A DNA stretch of 64,000 nucleotides from Liquorilactobacillus capillatus DSM 19910 (GTDB lineage: Bacteria; Bacillota; Bacilli; Lactobacillales; Lactobacillaceae). Below the pieces are notes generated by a model. That model was not told where the DNA came from. It saw nothing but the letters and a program-made list of their open reading frames with translations, and made no database searches. Positions within the stretch are counted from its first letter, which is position 1, and each line of letters opens with the position of its first letter. Both the position numbers and the translations under genes were made by a program. The DNA is taken from assembly GCF_001434915.1 (NCBI RefSeq), contig NZ_AZEF01000007.1:29532-93531 (forward strand). The letters are read 5' to 3'. Below, piece by piece: positions 58,116 to 64,000 of the stretch.

Positions 58116-59323
58116 TGCCGAATATGCAGCCTTATCAGAATCCAACGTATTTTTTAATTTTAGGTGTAGCATTATTGCCGATAATCATTGGAATGATGTT
58201 TGGGAAAAAATTACATTGGTATCAGACATTGATTTCCTTTGCCTTTTTGTTATTGACTTTTGGTGGACCAAAGTGGGAACAAGGGCTTGCTCTGATTGGT
58301 TATATTATATTTGAGGTTATTTTAATTGGGTGTTATTATTTTTATCGACAGAAAAAAAACGCTACATGGATTTTCTATTTAGCTGTTTTTCTCGCTATTA
58401 TACCGCTCATTATTGTTAAAGTAACACCGGCACTTGAAGGTGGTCAATTATCTATAATCGGTTTTCTAGGTATTAGTTATTTGACCTTCAAAGTTGTCCA
58501 GATGATCATGGAAATTCGAGACGGCATTATTAAGGAATTCAAACCCTGGCTTGTGCTGCAGTTTTTGTTGTTTTTCCCGACTATTTCGTCAGGACCGATT
58601 GATCGTTACCGGCGTTTTATTAAAGATTATAAAACACCAATGGCGCGTGATAAGTATTTAGATTTGTTGGATAAGGGAGTTTGGTATATCTTTCTCGGCT
58701 TTTTATACAAGTTTATCTTAGCTTATTTCTTTGGTTCAAGACTACAGCCGGTAGTTATGCAACTCGCGATTAGCCATGGTGGAATGTCATGGTGGGTTGT
58801 AGCTTTCACGTATGTATATTCAATGCACTTGTTCTTTGATTTTGCTGGCTATAGTCTATTTGCAGTAGGAATTAGTTATATCATGGGAATTGAAACACCG
58901 ATGAACTTCAACCGACCTTTTAAGGCACATAATATCAAAGACTTTTGGAATAGATGGCATATGACATTATCTTTCTGGTTCCGTGATTATATTTATATGC
59001 GGTTAGTCTTCTTCATTATGAAGAATAAGTTAATAAAAAGTCGAATAACGATTGCCAATTTAGGCTATTTGACCTTGTTCTTGATTATGGGCTTTTGGCA
59101 CGGGCTAACTTGGTATTATATTGTCTATGGTCTATTCCATGCGTGTGCCATTATTTTGTGTGATGCATGGCTTCGTTTCAAGAAGAAGCATCAGGCACAT
59201 ATTCCAAGTAATAAGTTTACAGAATGGTTTGCTATTTTTATCACATTCAATACTGTTTGTTTTAGCTTTTTGATTTTCTCAGGTTTTTTGAATGTGTTAT
59301 TTTTCCACGGTACTTTAAATTAA
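58115..59323 (+). CDS. dltB: MBOAT-family D-alanyl transferase DltB
   Basis: 402-residue polytopic membrane protein with about eleven helices. The MBOAT signature is HNIKDFWNRWHMTLSFWFRD, with the catalytic His in GFWHGLTWYYI (near 330). It moves D-alanine from DltC across the membrane toward teichoic acids. It overlaps dltA by one base and dltC starts 20 bases downstream. Confidence 0.97.
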   Translation: MPNMQPYQNPTYFLILGVALLPIIIGMMFGKKLHWYQTLISFAFLLLTFGGPKWEQGLALIGYIIFEVILIGCYYFYRQKKNATWIFYLAVFLAIIPLIIVKVTPALEGGQLSIIGFLGISYLTFKVVQMIMEIRDGIIKEFKPWLVLQFLLFFPTISSGPIDRYRRFIKDYKTPMARDKYLDLLDKGVWYIFLGFLYKFILAYFFGSRLQPVVMQLAISHGGMSWWVVAFTYVYSMHLFFDFAGYSLFAVGISYIMGIETPMNFNRPFKAHNIKDFWNRWHMTLSFWFRDYIYMRLVFFIMKNKLIKSRITIANLGYLTLFLIMGFWHGLTWYYIVYGLFHACAIILCDAWLRFKKKHQAHIPSNKFTEWFAIFITFNTVCFSFLIFSGFLNVLFFHGTLN

Positions 59324-59343
59324 GATAAAGGGGATATTTAAAA

Positions 59344-59574
59344 ATGAAGGATCAAGTTATTGAAATTTTAGAGAACTTAACAGGTAGCGATGAAGTCGGC
59401 AAGGATTTAGACGTTAATTTATTTGAATCAGGATTGTTAGACTCGATGGGGACAGTTCAATTATTGTTAGAACTGCAGTCACAATGTGGAATTGATGTGC
59501 CAGTCTCTGAATTTGAACGGAGTGAATGGGATACACCTAATAAAATAATTGCGAAAGTTGAAAATATGCAGTAA
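59344..59574 (+). CDS. dltC: D-alanyl carrier protein DltC
   Basis: 76-residue acidic carrier. Phosphopantetheine attaches to Ser34 in LLDSMGT. It accepts D-alanine from DltA and docks to DltB. AAAGGGGA precedes the ATG. Its stop overlaps the dltD start (TAATGA region), so dltC and dltD are translated together. Confidence 0.96.
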   Translation: MKDQVIEILENLTGSDEVGKDLDVNLFESGLLDSMGTVQLLLELQSQCGIDVPVSEFERSEWDTPNKIIAKVENMQ

Positions 59575-60833
59575 TGAGTGTTTTCAAGAAATTATTCCAA
59601 ATCTTTGGTCCGATAGTTTTAGCGGCTCTAGTTTTGTTTGTTTTTCTCATCTCCCCATTCGGTGTTAAAAGAATCTCGCAAACAACTATTGAGAAAGCAG
59701 CCCTTTCACAGTCACCTAATATTTTTAAAGGCTCAGCTGTCAAGAAAGCTGCGTTATCGCAAAACTATGTTCCGTTCTTCGGTTCATCTGAGTTATCAAG
59801 GATGGACGCACTGCACCCATCAGTTTTGGCGCAGAAGTATCAACGAAGTTATCGTCCTTTCCTTTTGGGCTCACCCGGAACTCAATCACTGACTCATTAT
59901 TGGGGGATGCAAGGGATCAGTCAGCAGTTAAAAAACAAGAAGGCTGTTTTTATTGTTTCACCGCAGTGGTTTGTTAAAAAGGGAATTGACCCTAACGCAT
60001 TTAGCTTTTACTATTCTAATCTAGAGACGGTTGAATGGTTACGACATGCCAAAAATACTCGAATGGATCGTTATGCAGCGATGCGTTTGTTGAATATGCC
60101 ATCTGCGCGTTCATCAGAGACGATTGAACGTTGTATTTTAAGAATTGCGGCTGGGCAAAAGTTGACATCAACAGAGAGAACGTATTTGAATTTGAGGTAT
60201 AATATCCTACAGCATGAAGATCAGATGTTTTCTATGCTGACATTAAAAGATAGAAGATCGTTGATCGAAAAGGGTGAAAAGCAGTTACCCGATGCATACA
60301 GCACAGCTGGCTTAAATCAAGTTGCAGAAAAACTGGGTAAAGAAAATACAACAAATAACCGGTTTAATGTTGATAACAACTTCTGGAATAAACGTTTGAA
60401 AAACAATTACCAGAAATTAAGAAATGAACAGAGTAATTTTAGCTATGTTCAATCGGTTGAATACTCAGATTTTGAACTTGTACTGAATGAGTTTGCCAAA
60501 CAACATACGGATGTTCTCTTTATCATTCCACCAATTAATCAAAAATGGGCTGATTATACAGGTTTATCGATGGATATGATTCACCACTTTAACCGTAAAA
60601 TCAAATACCAATTAAATTCACAAGGATTTAGTAATATTGTTGATTTAAGTGATGATGGTGCTTCGCCATATTTCATGCAGGATACGATCCATTTAGGCTG
60701 GAAAGGCTGGTTAAGGGTCGATCAACATGTTGACCCATTCTTAAATAAGAAGCAAGGAAAGACGGCTTATAAGATCAATAACTATTTCTATACCAAGAAC
60801 TGGCAACAAAAAACTAATGTGACTTCGGACTAA
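59574..60833 (+). CDS. dltD: DltD, D-alanyl-lipoteichoic acid biosynthesis protein
   Basis: 419 residues. A single N-terminal membrane helix (about 7-24) anchors an extracellular SGNH-like domain. The catalytic Ser is in FFGSSELSRMD (about 63-73), and the partner Asp-His is in DTIHLGWKGW near 365. It helps transfer D-alanine to teichoic acid outside the membrane. It ends the dltXABCD operon, followed by a bidirectional terminator. Confidence 0.96.
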   Translation: MSVFKKLFQIFGPIVLAALVLFVFLISPFGVKRISQTTIEKAALSQSPNIFKGSAVKKAALSQNYVPFFGSSELSRMDALHPSVLAQKYQRSYRPFLLGSPGTQSLTHYWGMQGISQQLKNKKAVFIVSPQWFVKKGIDPNAFSFYYSNLETVEWLRHAKNTRMDRYAAMRLLNMPSARSSETIERCILRIAAGQKLTSTERTYLNLRYNILQHEDQMFSMLTLKDRRSLIEKGEKQLPDAYSTAGLNQVAEKLGKENTTNNRFNVDNNFWNKRLKNNYQKLRNEQSNFSYVQSVEYSDFELVLNEFAKQHTDVLFIIPPINQKWADYTGLSMDMIHHFNRKIKYQLNSQGFSNIVDLSDDGASPYFMQDTIHLGWKGWLRVDQHVDPFLNKKQGKTAYKINNYFYTKNWQQKTNVTSD

Positions 60834-60850
60834 ATCATGAGTTAAAAAAG

Positions 60851-60892
60851 AAGAAAACAAGTTAATTACATCTTAACTTGCTTTCTTTTTTT
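60851..60892. terminator. Bidirectional terminator dltD / yslB
   Basis: AAGAAAACAAGTTAA (60851-60865) pairs with TTAACTTGCTTTCTT (60873-60887) with one mismatch. T-runs on both strands let it end dltD and yslB. Confidence 0.85.
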
Positions 60893-60922
60893 GACTTCTA
60901 GTAAAAATAATTATTGCTTAGT

Positions 60923-61447
60923 TTACTTAGCTTCATTAGTAGCGGCTGTTTCTTGAATAAAGTCTGTCAAATGCAGTGGGTCTTGTTCAGGAATCAGACT
61001 AGGGTCGATCTTGTCATTTTGATCCAGTTGATTAAGGAAGGTAATAGTGTGTTTACGTTTATCAACGTCTTTAACAATTGTTTCCGCAATAAACCCATTC
61101 TGGTTTTGAATCGTTTCCGCAATAAATCCGGCTTCTAAAAGGAAGTCTGCTTTAAGATTATTTGTTAGTCGTTGTTTGATAATAGGACCATCTAGTTTAT
61201 AAAGCTGTTGCTTCTTGTCGCTTTTTATTTTTTGTAGGTGGCCCCAGTTAGCATGTTGGAAAAATAATGGCAGATCATCTTCGGTCGCTAGGAAAAATTC
61301 TCGGGCTAGTTTTTTCCCTGACCAGTATAAAATACTAGTATTATCACCCATAAGGTCAGACAGCAAAGTGTCGCGAATCAGAGCGTACCCAAACATCGTT
61401 GTTTGTTCATTATTAGTAATTAATTCGTGGAATAATTTAACATCCAT
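60923..61447 (-). CDS. yslB: YslB-like DUF2507 protein
   Basis: 174 residues. FGYALIRDTLLSDLMG and ILYWSGKKLAREF are the DUF2507 signature; the fold is related to V4R ligand-binding domains. Function is unknown. A tandem 11-residue repeat (GFIAETIQNQN then GFIAETIVKDV) lies near 107-128 and reflects a 33-base repeat in the DNA. The ATG at 61447 has AGGAG just upstream. It is the only minus-strand gene in this part and is convergent with dltD. Confidence 0.8.
   Translation of the reverse strand: MDVKLFHELITNNEQTTMFGYALIRDTLLSDLMGDNTSILYWSGKKLAREFFLATEDDLPLFFQHANWGHLQKIKSDKKQQLYKLDGPIIKQRLTNNLKADFLLEAGFIAETIQNQNGFIAETIVKDVDKRKHTITFLNQLDQNDKIDPSLIPEQDPLHLTDFIQETAATNEAK
61076..61129. repeat. 33-base tandem repeat within yslB
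   Basis: GTTTCCGCAATAAA occurs at 61080-61093 and 61113-61126, period 33 bases, with flanks also conserved. It keeps the frame and duplicates 11 residues. Confidence 0.72.
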
Positions 61448-61615
61448 AGCTAATCTCCTCTATTTAAAATCTATCTTTAATTATACCTTGCTGATTTATA
61501 AAACAAAGACTAAATTAACATCCTTTAGCAAATTAGTTGGAGTTGTGAAGCTGGTAAGAAACCCAAAAATGTATTATATTTGTGAAAAGCATGTATTAAA
61601 GACGGAGGCGGTCTA

Positions 61616-62212
61616 GTGACAACAATTTTAATTGCAACTAAAAATGAGGGTAAAGCTAAGGAATTCAAAGCCTTTTTTGGGCCAAAGGGATTTAAGGTTA
61701 AGACATTGAATGAAATGGACGAGCTGCCCGATATTATTGAAAATGGTAAAACATTTACAGAAAATGCTCTTATTAAGGCACAAACATTGACTGACAAATT
61801 AAAGATGACGGTTCTAGCAGATGATTCTGGACTTATGGTAGATGCTTTAGATGGAGCTCCAGGCATCTTCTCAGCCCGATATGCTGGCGATCATGATGAT
61901 GCTGCAAACAATGCTAAACTTTTACGTGAATTGAAGGGACTGCCGCTCTCTAAACGAACAGCAACTTTCCATACATCCCTTGCAGTAACAAGTGTTTCTA
62001 AAGAGCCGCTTATTGTAGCGGGAAATGTTAAGGGCCTTATTTTAGATAAGCAGCGTGGTGCAGATGGCTTTGGCTACGATCCATTATTCTATATTCCTGA
62101 GTTAGATAAAACTTTTGCTGAACTAACGCCTATTGAAAAAAATAAAGTTAGCCACCGTGGTAAAGCAGTCCAGGTTTTAAGTGAAAATTTTGATGATTGG
62201 TGGGAAAGATAA
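61616..62212 (+). CDS. rdgB: XTP/dITP diphosphatase (RdgB/HAM1)
   Basis: 198 residues. It removes non-canonical purine nucleoside triphosphates. Motifs are IATKNEGKAKEF (about 5-16), ADDSGLMVDALDGAPGIFSAR and GADGFGYDPLF. The start is GTG at 61616 behind GGAGGCGG. Its stop overlaps the next gene's ATG (TAATGG), so the pair is cotranscribed. Confidence 0.95.
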   Translation: MTTILIATKNEGKAKEFKAFFGPKGFKVKTLNEMDELPDIIENGKTFTENALIKAQTLTDKLKMTVLADDSGLMVDALDGAPGIFSARYAGDHDDAANNAKLLRELKGLPLSKRTATFHTSLAVTSVSKEPLIVAGNVKGLILDKQRGADGFGYDPLFYIPELDKTFAELTPIEKNKVSHRGKAVQVLSENFDDWWER

Positions 62213-62748
62213 TGGGTGAGAAAGCGACAAAGATCTTAGTGGTCAGTGATAATCACGGTGATCATCAGATCCTAGACAAATTAATAACAAAGTATACTGG
62301 AAAAGTTGATGCTATGTTTCATTGCGGCGATTCAGAACTTACCCCAGATGATCAGGTCTTTAACTATTTTAAGGTTGTAACAGGTAATTGTGATTATGAT
62401 CCTCACTTTCCAGAATACCTAGTCCAGGAAGTTGGAGGAACACGAGTTTTATTAGTACATGGACACTTGCTGAACGTCAATATGGGGTTAGAGCGTTTAA
62501 GTCTCTTTGCACAGGAAAGACAGGCTCAGGTTGCCTTATTTGGCCATACACATCGTTTAGGGGTAGAGTATGTTGATAATTGCCTTTACTTGAATCCAGG
62601 CAGCATCAGCTATCCTCGTGGAGAATACAGTGATTTAGGCGGAACCTATGCAATCATTAAGATAACAACTGCTCAATTTGAAGTAAGTTACTTTGATCGT
62701 TCTTTAAAAGCTGTTACAGATTTGCATTTTGTTTTCCCCCGTAATTAA
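62212..62748 (+). CDS. YfcE/YsnB-family metallophosphoesterase
   Basis: 178 residues. The calcineurin-like metal site is seen as VVSDNHGDH, HCGDSE, TGNCD, LVHGHLL and FGHTHRLG. It hydrolyses phosphodiesters in vitro in related proteins; the natural substrate is unknown. The ATG at 62212 overlaps the rdgB stop; a GTG at 62197 is within rdgB and less likely. rdgB-yfcE pairing is common in Firmicutes. Confidence 0.9.
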   Translation: MGEKATKILVVSDNHGDHQILDKLITKYTGKVDAMFHCGDSELTPDDQVFNYFKVVTGNCDYDPHFPEYLVQEVGGTRVLLVHGHLLNVNMGLERLSLFAQERQAQVALFGHTHRLGVEYVDNCLYLNPGSISYPRGEYSDLGGTYAIIKITTAQFEVSYFDRSLKAVTDLHFVFPRN

Positions 62749-62769
62749 AAACAAGAAGGGGTAAGTTAA

Positions 62770-62958
62770 GTGCAGGATGAATTACAGCAGTTATATAGAA
62801 AACTATTAAAATGGAGTGTGACAGTTGTCATTTTATTTGTCTCAAAACAGCTTTTAGGTTACAATTGGTTAGGTTTAGTTGTTATCAGCGGTGGTTTATA
62901 CTGTCTTATTATTTTCACTATTTGTGTGTACCTGCAAATTCAGGTTTTAAAAAAATAA
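62770..62958 (+). CDS. Small membrane protein, function unknown
   Basis: 62 residues from a GTG at 62770, with AAGGGGTAAG 6-7 bases upstream. Two hydrophobic segments (about 15-33 and 37-56) with basic ends (LYRKLLKWS; QVLKK) suggest a membrane hairpin. I recognise no family. It follows the phosphoesterase gene after 21 bases and probably ends that transcript. Real coding is supported by the ribosome site and spacing, not by homology. Confidence 0.6.
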   Translation: MQDELQQLYRKLLKWSVTVVILFVSKQLLGYNWLGLVVISGGLYCLIIFTICVYLQIQVLKK

Positions 62959-62960
62959 GC

Positions 62961-62988
62961 TTGACAATTACAACTGATAATGTATAAT
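62961..62988 (+). promoter_or_regulatory. tRNA-Glu promoter
   Basis: TTGACA (62961-62966), 16-base spacer, TATAAT (62983-62988); both boxes are consensus. Confidence 0.8.
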
Positions 62989-63002
62989 TATAAGAGTAAT
63001 TT

Positions 63003-63075
63003 TGCCCGTTGGTCAAATTGGTTAAGACGTCGCCCTCTCAAGGCGGAGTTACGGGTTCGATCCCCGTACGGGTGA
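63003..63075 (+). tRNA. tRNA-Glu (anticodon CTC)
   Basis: Cloverleaf with acceptor TGCCCGT/ACGGGTG (first pair T-G), T arm with GGTTCGATCCC, and anticodon loop CTCTCAA in the TCGCC/GGCGG stem. The anticodon is CTC, reading GAG. No CCA is encoded. It has its own promoter and a terminator. Confidence 0.9.
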
Positions 63076-63100
63076 TAATAGTATCTCTTTTTAATAATAG

Positions 63101-63135
63101 AGATGGGCCGAAACCTAGTTTTGGCCCATCTTTAT
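63101..63135 (+). terminator. tRNA-Glu terminator
   Basis: AGATGGGCC (63101-63109) pairs perfectly with GGCCCATCT (63123-63131), AAA with TTT inside, then TTATT. Confidence 0.8.
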
Positions 63136-63171
63136 TACTATGTTAAGATTTAGGGAACTGTGTGTATCCCG

Positions 63172-63226
63172 CTGTACCTCAAGGTGGGGGGAAGCAGTTC
63201 TGTTTGCTTTTAGAAGTTAGGTACAG
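63172..63226. other. Hairpin of unknown role between tRNA-Glu and the unknown gene
   Basis: CTGTACCT (63172-63179) pairs with AGGTACAG (63219-63226); AAGCA (63192-63196) pairs with TGCTT (63204-63208) inside. A G6 run (63186-63191) lies on one side. No promoter or T-run was seen. Confidence 0.35.
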
Positions 63227-63277
63227 TTTGGGTAATAACAGGACTAAAAATTTTAATACAGTTGTAAATTAATTAAA

Positions 63278-63305
63278 TTGATACTATAGTTTAAACTGCT
63301 ATAAT
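63278..63305 (+). promoter_or_regulatory. Promoter of the unknown 97-residue gene
   Basis: TTGATA (63278-63283), 16-base spacer, TATAAT (63300-63305). A perfect 10-base palindrome AGTTTAAACT (63288-63297) lies in the spacer and may be an operator. Confidence 0.55.
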
Positions 63306-63368
63306 TGAATATGGAGCCAGTTGCTGGGTTTTATACGATAAGTGAGTAGTTAGTAAAGGAGGAGTGAC

Positions 63369-63662
63369 ATGCTGAGAAAAACGAAAAATTTTTTACAGGC
63401 AAATAACATAAACTATAAAAAAGAGCACGTCAATCCACTGATTGTTCCGGAGAAGGTTTATGTTTTAAAATTCGGGAAAACAAAACTTAACAATCGTTTT
63501 ATCGTTGAGCACACATATACCTGGACAGGTAGAATTAAAATAAATAAAATTTCACTGCGCTTACATGGACAGAAGAGTCCGCGTGAGTTCCCAAATGAAA
63601 GAGAATTGTTGCACTACCTGAAGAGAAACATTGAGCGTTATAATGCTGATGTAAAAGAATAA
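63369..63662 (+). CDS. Protein of unknown function, 97 residues
   Basis: I recognise no family. The protein is basic and has no membrane helix or signal peptide. It has alternating strands (PEKVYVLKFGKTK; RFIVEHTYTWTGRIKINKIS) and an amphipathic C-terminal helix (NERELLHYLKRNIERYN). AAAGGAGGAG 6 bases before the ATG is a strong ribosome site. It has its own consensus-like promoter and lies alone between two tRNA genes, which is where integrated or lineage-specific genes often sit. Confidence 0.75.
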   Translation: MLRKTKNFLQANNINYKKEHVNPLIVPEKVYVLKFGKTKLNNRFIVEHTYTWTGRIKINKISLRLHGQKSPREFPNERELLHYLKRNIERYNADVKE

Positions 63663-63775
63663 TAATAAAGACAAAGGACTGAAGCATAACAATAGTTGGC
63701 TTCAGTTCTTTGTTATTACCGCGTATTTTTCTATCGTGACAATAGTACTTAAAAAAGAAATTTTTTAAAATCTTA

Positions 63776-63804
63776 TTGACAAAAATACCAAAATAAACTA
63801 TTAT
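63776..63804 (+). promoter_or_regulatory. tRNA-Gln promoter
   Basis: TTGACA (63776-63781), 17-base spacer, TATTAT (63799-63804). Confidence 0.75.
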
Positions 63805-63819
63805 TAAGTAGTTGATTTT

Positions 63820-63892
63820 TGGGCATTCGCCAAATTGGTAAGGCAACGGACTCTGAATCCGTAATTTACTGGTTCGAGCCCAGTATGCCCAA
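63820..63892 (+). tRNA. tRNA-Gln (anticodon CTG)
   Basis: Acceptor TGGGCAT pairs perfectly with ATGCCCA; the anticodon stem ACGGA/TCCGT closes the loop CTCTGAA, giving anticodon CTG for codon CAG. T arm GGTTCGAGCC. No CCA is encoded. It has its own promoter. Confidence 0.9.
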
Positions 63893-63907
63893 TTAATAGT
63901 ATCTGTT

Positions 63908-63949
63908 GACCGCTAAGCAAGGTTAAATCCTTGATATGTCGGTCTTTTT
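63908..63949 (+). terminator. tRNA-Gln terminator
   Basis: GACCG (63908-63912) pairs with CGGTC (63940-63944), and CAAGG (63918-63922) with CCTTG (63929-63933) inside, then TTTTT. Confidence 0.72.
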
Positions 63950-64000
63950 AGGTTCTACAATATCTGTTGTTGGTAATAGATTTCTCTATTACTAATGACA

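Noticed and set aside
60914..61138. 74-codon + strand frame opposite the yslB 3' end
   Set aside because: Antisense shadow of yslB without a ribosome site.
61215..61616. 133-codon open frame on the + strand opposite yslB
   Set aside because: It lies antisense to the DUF2507 gene, has no ribosome site and a composition unlike a protein; yslB has a recognised domain.

Overview
The window is a contiguous, gene-dense, AT-rich piece of a low-GC Gram-positive chromosome, almost certainly a member of the Lactobacillaceae. Three things point there: the gene order yjbH-relQ-nadK-rluA, the FabT-type fab/acc cluster with two fabZ genes, and the compact dltXABCD operon. I could not place it to genus from the sequence alone. 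Nearly all genes lie on the + strand; only the yjbH fragment, pgl, guaC and yslB are on the - strand. No prophage, CRISPR array or intact insertion sequence was seen.

Layout. Positions 1-4.2 kb hold the 5' end of a yjbH/spxH adaptor gene (-), then relQ, nadK, a RluA-family pseudouridine synthase and mgtE. From 4.2 to 9.6 kb is a patchwork of single genes: 6-phosphogluconolactonase (-), an orphan sorbitol-type PTS IIA protein, a small inverted-repeat element that looks like a MITE or insertion-sequence relic, guaC (-), ybaK, rlmA and trmL. trmL is preceded by a leader with three overlapping hairpins, typical of a transcription attenuator. From 9.7 to 31.9 kb runs the usual Firmicutes block: ftsK/spoIIIE, ymfF-ymfH-ymfI, rodZ, pgsA, cinA, recA (with a LexA box), rny, ymdB, mutS, mutL, ruvA, ruvB, queA, tgt, yajC. 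From 32.3 to 42.2 kb is the complete type II fatty-acid synthesis cluster fabZ-fabT-fabH-acpP-fabD-fabG-fabF-accB-fabZ-accC-accD-accA-fabI, with a strong promoter and a FabT-like palindrome in front. From 42.3 to 51.1 kb are zwf, dinB (LexA box inside its promoter), a UPF0173 hydrolase, nrnA, cshB and alaS under an alanine T-box. From 51.3 to 56.1 kb are ireB, ruvX, a DUF1292 gene, zapA, cvpA, mutS2 and trxA. From 56.4 to 60.8 kb is the D-alanylation operon dltXABCD, including the 49-codon dltX. The end carries yslB (-), rdgB, a YfcE-type phosphoesterase, a small membrane protein, tRNA-Glu(CTC), an unknown 97-residue gene and tRNA-Gln(CTG).

Functionally the window joins DNA repair and recombination (recA, mutSL, ruvAB, ruvX, dinB, mutS2), envelope biogenesis (fab/acc, pgsA, dlt, rodZ), tRNA/rRNA modification (rluA-type, rlmA, trmL, queA, tgt) and nucleotide/alarmone metabolism (relQ, nadK, guaC, rdgB, nrnA). 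Many starts are non-ATG (TTG for guaC, ftsK, queA, recA, rny, fabH, accB), and several genes were trimmed to internal starts supported by a ribosome binding site. The items most worth a second look are the trmL leader, the 243-bp inverted-repeat element at 6.0-6.3 kb, the orphan IIA protein that seems to lack its phosphorylatable histidine, the FabT-like operator, and the unknown gene between the two tRNAs.
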